The translations under genes and the position numbers were made by a program. From assembly GCA_964416315.1 (NCBI GenBank), contig CAYQDR010000043.1, positions 1-32,826 on the forward strand: a stretch of DNA of 32,826 bases, given 5' to 3'. This document shows positions 22,158 to 28,786 of this stretch, piece by piece. The notes under the pieces were generated by a model, which was not told the origin of the DNA, ran no database searches, and saw only the letters and a program-made list of their open reading frames with translations. The stretch comes from CAYQDR01 sp964416315. Lineage in GTDB: Bacteria > Methylomirabilota > Methylomirabilia > Rokubacteriales > DASRDR01. Each line of letters starts with the position of its first letter. Position 1 is the first letter of the stretch.

Positions 22158-22178
22158 GTCTGGTCGTCTCCGGGCGTG

Positions 22179-23066
22179 ATGCCGCGGCGGGCGCTCGCCC
22201 AGCAGGCGATCGGCGTCCTGGCGATCGCGCCCGGCCTCCTCCTCATCCTCGCCCTCACCCTCTATCCCGTCGCGTACTCCGTCTGGCTGAGCCTGCTCGA
22301 GAAGCACTCGTTCTTCCCCGAGCAGCGGTTCGTCGGGCTCGACAACTACGTCTACCTCTGGGGCGACGCCGAGTTCTGGACGAGCCTCTGGCTGGGGGTC
22401 GTCTACTCCGTCTGGACCATCGCCCTGCAGATCGTCCTCGGCGTGGCCGCGGCGCTCGTCCTCCACGAGTCGTTCCGGGGCCGCAGCCTCGCCCGTGGGA
22501 TCGTCCTCTTCCCCTACATGGTCCCCACGGTGCTCGCGGTGATCCTCTGGAAGTGGCTGCTCAACGACACCTACGGCCTCCTCAACTACGCGCTCGTCGC
22601 TTTCGGGATCGTCCGCGACCCGATCAGCTGGCTCGGCGCCGACCACATCATGCTCTCCCTGGTCGCCGTCAGCGTCTGGCAGTTCTTCCCGTTCGTCCTC
22701 CTCGCGATCCTGGCGCGCCTGCAGACGATCCCCCCGGAGCTGTACGAGGCGGCCAAGGTGGACGGGGCGGGCGCCGTCCGGCGGTTCGCCCACGTCACGC
22801 TCCCGCAGATCCGCGGCATCCTCTTCGTCGTCATCCTGCTGCGCAGCATCTGGATGTTCACGAAGTTCGACACGGTGTGGCTGATGGGCGAGGGCGCGGG
22901 GGCCGGCCGGTTCATCCGCACGCTCCCCGTCTACGCCTACATGCGGACGCTGACCTACTACCAGGCGGGGCTGGGCGCGGCGCTCGCGGTGGTCATGTTC
23001 GGGATCCTGATGGTGGCCACCGCCGTCTACTTCCAGCTCTTCCGGAAGGAGGTCGAGATCGGATGA
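22179..23066 (+). CDS. Sugar ABC transporter permease, MalF/UgpA type
   Basis: 295 residues with six membrane segments. The first is IGVLAIAPGLLLILALTLYP (about 9-28), followed by VAYSVWLSLLE and FVGLDNYVYLW, the standard opening of this group. The EAA loop is ELYEAAKVDGAGAVRRFAHV near residue 188, followed by TLPQIRG, which docks the ATPase. TVWLMGEGAGAGRF near residue 230 is the usual loop before the last helices (normally T-x-GGP). The start is ATG 22179, preceded directly by an in-frame GTG (22176). It runs in one operon with the binding protein and the next permease. Confidence 0.92.
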   Translation: MPRRALAQQAIGVLAIAPGLLLILALTLYPVAYSVWLSLLEKHSFFPEQRFVGLDNYVYLWGDAEFWTSLWLGVVYSVWTIALQIVLGVAAALVLHESFRGRSLARGIVLFPYMVPTVLAVILWKWLLNDTYGLLNYALVAFGIVRDPISWLGADHIMLSLVAVSVWQFFPFVLLAILARLQTIPPELYEAAKVDGAGAVRRFAHVTLPQIRGILFVVILLRSIWMFTKFDTVWLMGEGAGAGRFIRTLPVYAYMRTLTYYQAGLGAALAVVMFGILMVATAVYFQLFRKEVEIG

Positions 23067-23100
23067 GCCGGCGGGACGAGGGAAAGCTGCGTCTCCCCTC

Positions 23101-23160
23101 CCCCCGAAGGCGACCGGAGGGACGGGACGCCGCGAGGGCGCACGCCCGAGCCGTCCCGGC
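23101..23160 (-). repeat. Second-family dispersed repeat
   Basis: Read on the minus strand it gives CGGGACGGCTCGGGCGTGCG then CCCTCGCGGCGTCCC and TCCCTCCGG. It closely matches the tandem copies at 30767-30876. The ends CGGGACG/CGTCCCG are complementary, so it can fold. It lies in the 133-base gap between the two sugar permease genes. Confidence 0.6.
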
Positions 23161-23199
23161 GAGCTGGTCAATCGGGGGCGGGGGTGCGGGGGGTCTCGG

Positions 23200-24042
23200 A
23201 TGACGCGCTGGCGGTGGCGGAAGGCTGCGGGGCGTGCGCTGCTCTATGTCGGGGCGACGCTGCTCGTCTTCCAGGCGGCGTTCCCGTTCCTCTGGATGGC
23301 GTCCACCTCGCTGAAGCCGCCGGGCGAGGTCTTCGCGGAGCCGCCGGCCTTCGTTCCCGAGCGCCCCACGCTGGAGAACTTCCGCCGCCTGTTCGGCGCG
23401 ACGCACTTCCTCGTCTACTTCCGGAACAGCGTGACCGTATCGGGGCTGGCGGTGCTGCTCACGATGCTGGTGGGCGCGGCCGGGGCTTACAGCCTGACCC
23501 GCTATCGCTACCGCGGCCGGGAGGCGATCGGGGCGCTGGTCCTCTGTACCTACATGTTCGCCCCCATCATGATCGTCATCCCGTTCTTCATCCTGGCCAA
23601 GCGCGTGGGGATCGAGAACACCCACCTCGTCCTGGTCCTGGCCTTCACCTCCTTCTGCCTGCCGTTCACGCTCTGGCTGCTGCGGGCGTTCTTCGAGACG
23701 ATCCCGCTGGAGCTGGAGGAGGCGGCGCTCGTGGACGGGGCGGACCGGCTGCGCGCGGTGCTGCACGTGGTCCTGCCCCTGGCCTTCCCGGGGCTCGTCG
23801 CGACCTCCATCTTTACCTTCATCCTGGCGTGGAACGACTACATCTTCACGCGGATCCTGATCTCCTCGGATGAGCTGAAGACCCTGCCGGTCGGCGTCCA
23901 GGACCTGTTCCACTCGGCCCTGATCGACTGGGGGCTGATCATGGCGGCGGGCGTGCTGATCACGATCCCGGCGCTCGCGTTCTTCGTCGCGGTCCAGCGC
24001 CACCTCGTCGCGGGGTGGGGGAGCGGGGGGCTCAAGGGATGA
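23200..24042 (+). CDS. Sugar ABC transporter permease, MalG/UgpE type
   Basis: 280 residues with six membrane segments. It opens LLYVGATLLVFQAAFPFLWM, then STSLKPPGEVFAEPP, the usual MalG-type start with its S-LK-P motif. NSVTVSGLAVLLTMLVGAAGAYSLTRY-type helix 2 follows. The EAA loop is ELEEAALVDGADRLRAVLHV near residue 173, then VLPLAFPGLVATSIF and FILAWNDYIFTRIL, all family signatures. ATG 23200. Its stop overlaps the start of the LLM oxidoreductase gene by four bases (ATGA), so the two are translationally coupled. No ATPase gene is present in the cluster; a shared MsmX/UgpC-type ATPase encoded elsewhere is the usual solution. Confidence 0.92.
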   Translation: MTRWRWRKAAGRALLYVGATLLVFQAAFPFLWMASTSLKPPGEVFAEPPAFVPERPTLENFRRLFGATHFLVYFRNSVTVSGLAVLLTMLVGAAGAYSLTRYRYRGREAIGALVLCTYMFAPIMIVIPFFILAKRVGIENTHLVLVLAFTSFCLPFTLWLLRAFFETIPLELEEAALVDGADRLRAVLHVVLPLAFPGLVATSIFTFILAWNDYIFTRILISSDELKTLPVGVQDLFHSALIDWGLIMAAGVLITIPALAFFVAVQRHLVAGWGSGGLKG

Positions 24043-25016
24043 CGGTGCGATTCGGCTGGTCGCTGCAGGGGCGGGGGGTGCTGGCCGGGCGCGAGGCGAT
24101 CACCACGCTCGCCCGGCGCGCGGAGGCCCTCGGCTACGACTCGATCTGGGTGACGGACCGCCTGCTGATCCCGGTGGAGAGCCGCACGCCCTATCCCTAC
24201 TCCCCGACCGGCGCGTTCCCGCTCGGCCCCGACGAGCCGTGGCTCGAGGCGCTGACGGCCGTCACGTACCTCGCGACGATCACCGAGCGGATCCACGTGG
24301 GGACCAGCGTGCTCGTCATCCCCTACCGCAACCCGATCCACACGGCGAAGGCGCTGGCGACGGCGGACTATCTCTCCGGCGGGCGCCTGATCCTGGGCGC
24401 CGGGATCGGGTGGTGGCGGGAGGAGTTCGAGGGGCTCGGCGTGCCGTTCGAGGACCGTGCCGCCCGGACGGTCGAGTACCTCGAGCTGATGAAGGAGATC
24501 TGGACGCGGCCGCGCGTCGCGCCAGCAGGCCGCTTCGTCAGGGTGGCGGAGGCGGGCGGCACCCGGCCGCACCCCGCAAGCCGGCCGCACATCCCCATCT
24601 GGATCGGCGGCCACAGCGACGCGGCCCTCCGGCGCGTCGTCGAGGTGGCCGACGGCTGGCATCCCCTCGGCCTCCGGCCGCCGGTCGCGCTCCACCCCCC
24701 GGAGCTGGCCGCCAAGGTGCGGCAGCTCCGCGACCTCGCCGCCGCGGCGGGCCGCGACCCCGCCTCGATCACGATCAGCTTCAAGGCGCCGCTCCGGTTC
24801 GAGGAGGGCGCGTCGGCCGCGCGCGCCCCGCTCGCCGGCTCGCCGGCGCAGATCGTGGAGGACCTCGGGGCCTATGTCGCGGCGGGGGTCGAGCACTTCG
24901 CCCTGGACTTCTCGGTGGCGACGGTGCCGGCGATGGTGGAGGTCCTCGAGCGCTTCGCGGCGGAGGTCCGACCGCAGCTCCTCGCCCAGGGCGACGCGTC
25001 CCGCGGTCACGCTTGA
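24039..25016 (+). CDS. LLM-class (luciferase-like) flavin/F420-dependent oxidoreductase
   Basis: 325 residues of the TIM-barrel luciferase-like family, which uses FMN or reduced F420. Motifs: ALTAVTYLATITERIHVGTS then VLVIPYRNPIHTAKALAT and SGGRLILGAGIGWWREEFEG, the classic barrel strands 3-5 of the group; RPHIPIWIGGHSDAALRRV near residue 186 is the phosphate-binding end. Unlike most members, it starts MTVRFGWSLQGRGVLAGREA, lacking the common FG-x-x-LP opening. ATG 24039 overlaps the permease stop by four bases. Coupling to a sugar transporter suggests it acts on the imported compound. An F420-related NADP oxidoreductase is encoded at 3566, so F420 is a reasonable cofactor guess. Confidence 0.9.
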   Translation: MTVRFGWSLQGRGVLAGREAITTLARRAEALGYDSIWVTDRLLIPVESRTPYPYSPTGAFPLGPDEPWLEALTAVTYLATITERIHVGTSVLVIPYRNPIHTAKALATADYLSGGRLILGAGIGWWREEFEGLGVPFEDRAARTVEYLELMKEIWTRPRVAPAGRFVRVAEAGGTRPHPASRPHIPIWIGGHSDAALRRVVEVADGWHPLGLRPPVALHPPELAAKVRQLRDLAAAAGRDPASITISFKAPLRFEEGASAARAPLAGSPAQIVEDLGAYVAAGVEHFALDFSVATVPAMVEVLERFAAEVRPQLLAQGDASRGHA

Positions 25017-25041
25017 CAGGCCGACGCGCGCTGCCTACACT
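25013..25041 (+). promoter_or_regulatory. Near-consensus promoter without an intact gene behind it
   Basis: TTGACA (25013-25018), exactly 17 bases, TACACT (25036-25041). It overlaps the stop codon of the oxidoreductase gene and points at the decayed Ig-like fragment at 25062-25196, so it is probably the promoter of a lost gene. Confidence 0.6.
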
Positions 25042-25061
25042 CCCGCTACTGTGAGAGCGGT

Positions 25062-25196
25062 CGGCTCGCGGACGACCTCGTTTCCGCCGCCGATGTCGCG
25101 AACCCCGCCAGGGCCCAGGTGACCGTCGTCAACCCGCCGCCCGGCGGCGGGACCTCGAACGCGCTCCCGTTCACCGCCTGCGCGCGCGGCCGCTGA
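25062..25196 (+). pseudogene. Remnant of an IPT/TIG (Ig-like) repeat protein
   Basis: The frame reads LADDLVSAADVANPARAQVT, then VVNPPPGGGTSNALPFT, and stops at 25194-25196. The run aDla-x-aGtaqVtVvNPaPGGGtSNalpFt is characteristic of IPT/TIG-type beta domains in secreted repeat proteins. No start or signal peptide remains. Only the final strands of one domain survive, so this is decay or a rearrangement scar. Confidence 0.5.
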
Positions 25197-25198
25197 CG

Positions 25199-25238
25199 CC
25201 CCTCACCCCAACCCTCTCCCCCGGTGGGGGAGAGGGAG
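25199..25238. repeat. Hairpin repeat between convergent genes
   Basis: CCCTCACCCCAACCCTCTCC then CCC, loop, GGTGGGGGAGAGGGAGA. It lies between the plus-strand remnant and the stop of the minus-strand selenoprotein gene, a good place for a two-way terminator. Confidence 0.8.
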
Positions 25239-25246
25239 ATCAGAGG

Positions 25247-26032
25247 TTAGGCGAGGTCCTGCGGGAGGGGGAGCCCCGCGAGGTCGGCGGCGGTGAGGGG
25301 ATCCGCCGGGGTCACGCCGATCCCCTCGAGGAACGCGTGGAGCTGGCGGACGTGCTGGGCGGCGTGCCAGACCGTGCGCTCAAGCAGCTCGTGGCCGGTC
25401 TGCGGCCCGTAGTAGGTCTCGACGACGCCCTCTGACGCGTTCGGCCCGGACAGCCACTCCGCCAGCCGCCCCCGCACCGTCTCGCCATAGCGCGCGATCG
25501 CTGACGGATCGGCCAGCTCCCGCGGCGCGGCCTCCTCGAGCCAGGCCCGCGGCTGGCGTCCCTCCGCCATCGCGTCCCGGAGCGCGAGGCTCAGGCGGAA
25601 GACGTGGTAGGCGAGCTGGCGGACCGAGCGTTCGCGGCCCGGGACGACCCGGGCGTCGAGCTGCGCGGGCGGGACCTGTCGGAGCGCGCGCTGGGCGGCG
25701 GCGAGGATCCGGTCGAGCCGGCGTGCGAGCTCCGCCGGCGCGAGGCGCGTCGGTTCCGCGTATGGCACGCCGAGGAGCGCGGCGACGGCGGTCGGGTTCC
25801 AGCCGTGGACCGCCCGGTCACCCACCACGACGGCGGGCACGGCGGGAATCCCGAGCCGCTCGAGGTCGCCCCGCGCGGCCGGCTCCGCCTCGACGTCGAT
25901 CGCGTCGAACGCCACGCCCCAGGACGCGAGCAACTCCCGCGTCTTGAGACAGGAGCTTCAGCCCGGTCGGTGGTAGACGGTGACCGGCGTGGCCGTTCGG
26001 CCCGGAGCGTCGCCACGCATCCCGCGGTTCAT
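25247..26032 (-). CDS. Probable selenoprotein: glutaredoxin-like domain (UxxC) fused to a DinB-like domain
   Basis: 261 residues if the in-frame UGA at 25960-25958 is read as selenocysteine (residue 25). The upstream part reads TATPVTVYHRPG, then UGA, then SSCLKTRELLASWGVAFDAI. This is a glutaredoxin strand, the CxxC active site with the first Cys replaced by UGA, then helix 1. IPAVPAVVVGDRAVHGWNP (62-80) gives the cis-Pro loop. The second half (about 100-240) is DinB-like, with His143, His223 and His227 (YHVFRL, WHAAQHVRQLH) as the metal triad. A SECIS-like hairpin lies at 25923-25943. ATG 26032 or 26020 are possible starts, neither with a strong ribosome site. Without recoding, only the part from a TTG at 25933 would be called. 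The DinB fusion suggests thiol-dependent detoxification or reductase work (inference). Confidence 0.8.
25923..25943 (-). promoter_or_regulatory. SECIS-like hairpin for selenocysteine insertion
   Basis: Starting 14 bases after the UGA, the mRNA reads GACGCGGG, loop AGUUG, then CUCGCGUC. That is eight pairs (one G-U) with a five-base loop whose second base is G, followed by U. The loop begins 22 bases after the UGA. Bacterial SECIS elements lie within the coding region just behind the UGA, with a short apical loop carrying a G among its first two bases, so the geometry fits. Confidence 0.7.
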
Positions 26033-26050
26033 CGTAACCCGAGGCGGACG

Positions 26051-26557
26051 CTACGGCGCGACCGCCAGGTCCGCCTCGCGGGCGACCTGCCTGCGGCGGG
26101 AGGCCACCTCGGCGGAGGCGGCCTGCCAGAGGTGCCACGCATCGAGCGCGGAGCCGTTCTGCCAGGCGCACGCCGTGAGCTTGCGGGCGAGCCGCAGCGG
26201 ATCCCCCACGAGCAGCCGGCGGCGAGCCGCCTTGACGCGGAGCTCGAGCACCGGATCGCCCGCGGCTTTCGCCTCCCGCCACGCCTCGGAGAGGTGCGCC
26301 GCGAACGTCACGCCCTGGTCCCGCAGCCCGGCGAGGTACTCGTCCCAGCCGGCACGCGTGGCGAAACGAGGGCAGGGCCCGTCCACCGCCCGCGCGAGCC
26401 CCTCATGGAGCGCCTCGGCCCGGCCGAGGTGGTAGGCCAGGCGGGCCTCGGCCTGTCCGAGGGCGGCGGCGTCGCCCGGAGCAAGGGTCGGAGTGGCGAG
26501 GGCGGTTGCGGCCACGAGGGCCAGAGCCAGACGGTGGGGTCGCCGGAGTGGTCGCAT
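26051..26557 (-). CDS. Secreted protein of unknown function
   Basis: 168 residues, family not recognised. The N-terminus is a likely Sec signal: RPLRRPHRLALALVAATALA, then TPTLAPGDAAA. The mature part is almost all helix and rich in Ala, Arg and Leu: LGQAEARLAYHLGRAEALHE, then GWDEYLAGLRDQGVTFAAHL, and a C-terminal helical stretch ending READLAVAP. It has two Cys (CPRF and TACAW), which could form a disulfide in the periplasm. ATG start at 26557. The selenoprotein gene begins 18 bases after its stop on the same strand, so the two probably share a transcript; whether the paired Cys is a substrate of that thiol enzyme is not known, and the two would sit in different compartments. Confidence 0.7.
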   Translation of the reverse strand: MRPLRRPHRLALALVAATALATPTLAPGDAAALGQAEARLAYHLGRAEALHEGLARAVDGPCPRFATRAGWDEYLAGLRDQGVTFAAHLSEAWREAKAAGDPVLELRVKAARRRLLVGDPLRLARKLTACAWQNGSALDAWHLWQAASAEVASRRRQVAREADLAVAP

Positions 26558-26612
26558 GCCAGATAGACGGTCGGACCCGCGCCCATGTTCGCGGGGCGTG
26601 GCGAGGTGGGGC

Positions 26613-26656
26613 TCACCCTCACCCCGACCCGCTCCCTCCCGGGGAGGGAGCGGGGG
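26613..26656. repeat. Hairpin repeat overlapping the 3' end of a dehydrogenase gene
   Basis: CCTCACCCCGACCCGCTCCC then TCCCGGGGAGGGAGCGGG. It encodes the last residues of the minus-strand dehydrogenase and contains its stop codon. Confidence 0.75.
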
Positions 26657-27665
26657 AGCCTGCGCGGGCCTGCGGCTTGACCTCGGGGTTCAGCAGGGCA
26701 CCGGGCCACTCCCCGCCGAGGACGCGGAGCACCTCGTCCACGCTCTGCCTCCGGTCGTCGGCGAGCGAGTCCACGCCGTAGCCGGCCGTGTGCGGCGTCA
26801 GGAGCACGTTCGGGAGGCCGAGGAGCGGGTTGCCCGGGTCCGGCGGCTCCTGTTCCAACACGTCGAGCGCGGCGCCGGCGATCCAGCCCTCCCGGAGGGC
26901 GCGGATGAGCGCGGCCTCGTCCACCGTGGCGCCGCGGGAGGTGTTGACGAAGTACGCCGTCGGCTTCATCGCCTGGAGCTGGGCCTCGCCGAACAGGTGG
27001 CGCGTCGAGGCGTTGAGCAAGGCGTGCATCGAGACGAAGTCGGACCGCCGGCAGAGCTCCTCGAGCGGGACGAGCTCGACGCCCCACGCGGCGACGTCGG
27101 CCGCCGCGAGATAGGGGTCGTGGGCCAGATACGTCATCCGGAAGCCGCGGAGCTTCTCCGCGGTGAGCCGGGCGATCCGCCCGAAGCCGACGAAGCCGAG
27201 CGTCTTCCCCCGCGTCCGGTAGACCGCGCCCATCGCGTGCACCGCGGCCGGGCGGCTCCACCCCTGGCGCGCGGCGGCGTGGAGCTGGTGCGGCAGCTTC
27301 CGGGCGCACGCCAGGATCAGCATCGTCGCGTGGTCGGACACCTCCTCGATGCAGAAGAGCGGGCTGTTCGCCACCATGACGCCGTGGCGGGTCGCGGCGT
27401 CCACGTCCACGCGGTCGTAGCCGACCGTGCACTGCTGGAGGAACACGAGCCGCGGCAGGCTCGCGAACACGCGCTCCGTGAAGGGGGCGAGGCCGAAGCA
27501 CATCACGATGTCGGCGTCGCGGCAGGAGGCGATCAGCTCGTCCTCGCTCCCGCCGCGCGCCGGGACGACCGTCGCGCCGGCCTGCGCGAGCCGGCCGCGC
27601 TCGGCTGCGCCGTCCCCGTCGAGCAGGGGGCCGATCAGGGCGACCGTCCAGCGTCGCTCGGCCAT
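26619..27665 (-). CDS. D-isomer-specific 2-hydroxyacid dehydrogenase (first of two)
   Basis: 348 residues. NAD(P)-dependent interconversion of a 2-hydroxyacid and a 2-oxoacid. The Rossmann motif is TLGFVGFGRIARLTAEKL near residue 155; catalytic residues lie in VNTSRGATVDE (Arg), DVLEQEPPDPGNPL (Glu) and LLTPHTAGYG (His). FLQQCTVGYDRVDVDAATRHGV near residue 75 is the substrate-side loop typical of phosphoglycerate/hydroxypyruvate-type members. The body ends near LNPEVKPQ; the final 18 or so residues (AGSPAPSPGGSGSG) come from a hairpin repeat. The gene stands seven bases after the second dehydrogenase gene on the same strand. Which acid is used is not clear. Confidence 0.9.
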   Translation of the reverse strand: MAERRWTVALIGPLLDGDGAAERGRLAQAGATVVPARGGSEDELIASCRDADIVMCFGLAPFTERVFASLPRLVFLQQCTVGYDRVDVDAATRHGVMVANSPLFCIEEVSDHATMLILACARKLPHQLHAAARQGWSRPAAVHAMGAVYRTRGKTLGFVGFGRIARLTAEKLRGFRMTYLAHDPYLAAADVAAWGVELVPLEELCRRSDFVSMHALLNASTRHLFGEAQLQAMKPTAYFVNTSRGATVDEAALIRALREGWIAGAALDVLEQEPPDPGNPLLGLPNVLLTPHTAGYGVDSLADDRRQSVDEVLRVLGGEWPGALLNPEVKPQARAGSPAPSPGGSGSG

Positions 27666-27672
27666 CGGACGG

Positions 27673-28650
27673 TCAGCGCGGGGTCGGGGGCGCGACCACG
27701 AGGTCGGTCGGGGCCCCGCGGAGGAAGTTCTCGATGTTCTCGACGGCGCGGTGGAGCCCGGCCTCGATGACCTCGCGGGTCATACCGGCGATGTGCGGCG
27801 TGAGCACGACGGTCGGGAGGGCCGGCAGGGGGTCGCCGGCCGGCACCGGCTCCTCGTGGAAGACGTCGAGGCCCGCGCCGGCCAGGCGCCCGTGCCGGAG
27901 CGCCTCGAGGAGGGCGTCCTTGTCCACGAGCGCCCCCCGCGCCGTGTTGACGAGAAAGGCCTCCGGCTTCATCAGGGCGAGGCGGTCGCGGCCGAGGAAG
28001 CCGCGCGTCTCCGCGCTGAGACGCAGGTGAAGGCTCACGACGTCGGCCTCGCGGAGGAGCGTCTCGAGGGGGACCGGGCGCGCGCCCGCGCGCGCCAGCC
28101 GCGCGTCGTCGCGCCGGAAGCTCCAGGCGAGGACCGTCATCCCGAGCGCGCGAGCGATGGCCGCGACGCGGCGCCCGATCTCGCCCAGGCCGACCAGCCC
28201 GAGCGTCTTGCCGTACGACTGGACGACGAGGCCGCGGGCCCACTCGCCCGCCCGCATGCCGCGGTCCGCGGCCGGGATCCGGCGCATGACGGCGAGCATG
28301 AGCGCGACCGTGTGTTCGGCGACCGCGTCGGCGTTCACCGCCGGCGTGTTGGTGACCGTGACGCCGCGGTGGCGGCACGCCTCGAGGTCCACGTTGTCCA
28401 CGCCGGTGCCCCAGATCGAGATGAGCCGCAGCCGCGGGCAGTCGGCGAGGACGCGGTCGGTGAAGCGCGCGTGGGCGCGGATGTTGACGACGACCTCGGC
28501 GTCGCCGATCCGCCGGATCAGCTCCTCCTCGCGGTCGGCGCCGCGCTCGGTGTGGACCGTGGTCTCGCCGAGCGCCCGGAGGCGCGGCTCCGCCGTCGAG
28601 CCCGTCAGGGCCGGCGGGAAGTCGTCCGGAACGACGAGCTTGAGGCTCAT
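27673..28650 (-). CDS. D-isomer-specific 2-hydroxyacid dehydrogenase (second of two)
   Basis: 325 residues. Rossmann motif GKTLGLVGLGEIGRRVAAIA near residue 150. Catalytic residues: FLVNTARGALVDKDALL (Arg), GLDVFHEEPVPAGDPL (Glu) and VLTPHIAGMT (His). LISIWGTGVDNVDLEACRHR near residue 79 and NTPAVNADAVAEHTVALMLA near 101 are standard for the phosphoglycerate/glyoxylate reductase group. No ACT or extra regulatory domain is present, so it is not a full-length SerA. It differs clearly from its neighbour, so the two are not a recent duplication and probably act on different substrates. Upstream lies a class V aminotransferase, which together would suit glyoxylate, serine or hydroxypyruvate turnover (inference). 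Confidence 0.92.
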   Translation of the reverse strand: MSLKLVVPDDFPPALTGSTAEPRLRALGETTVHTERGADREEELIRRIGDAEVVVNIRAHARFTDRVLADCPRLRLISIWGTGVDNVDLEACRHRGVTVTNTPAVNADAVAEHTVALMLAVMRRIPAADRGMRAGEWARGLVVQSYGKTLGLVGLGEIGRRVAAIARALGMTVLAWSFRRDDARLARAGARPVPLETLLREADVVSLHLRLSAETRGFLGRDRLALMKPEAFLVNTARGALVDKDALLEALRHGRLAGAGLDVFHEEPVPAGDPLPALPTVVLTPHIAGMTREVIEAGLHRAVENIENFLRGAPTDLVVAPPTPR

Positions 28651-28689
28651 GCCGGGTCCTCAGGCCCGGGTCGAGGCCCGAGCGCCGGT

Positions 28690-28752
28690 AGGACGCAGTG
28701 AGGAGGTGCGCCGAGGCGTATGCCGCATACGTTGAGGCGCACCGACGACTGA
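28690..28752 (+). repeat. Third-family dispersed repeat with a GTATGCCGCATAC palindrome
   Basis: Reads AGGACGCAGTGAGGAGG then GCCGAGGCGTATGCCGCATA and CGTTGAGGCG. It matches 30882-30945 in inverted orientation over about 60 bases, with differences. The core GTATGC-C-GCATAC is a perfect palindrome. It occupies the gap between the dehydrogenase and aminotransferase genes. Confidence 0.7.
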
Positions 28753-28786
28753 GGACGACCCGGCGCGACGGGCATCGGCCCGGGAC

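Noticed and set aside
25247..25933. Treating the DinB protein as a 228-residue gene starting at TTG 25933
   Set aside because: The frame continues upstream through a single UGA into a perfect glutaredoxin opening, and the TTG start would remove the active site and lies inside the SECIS-like hairpin.
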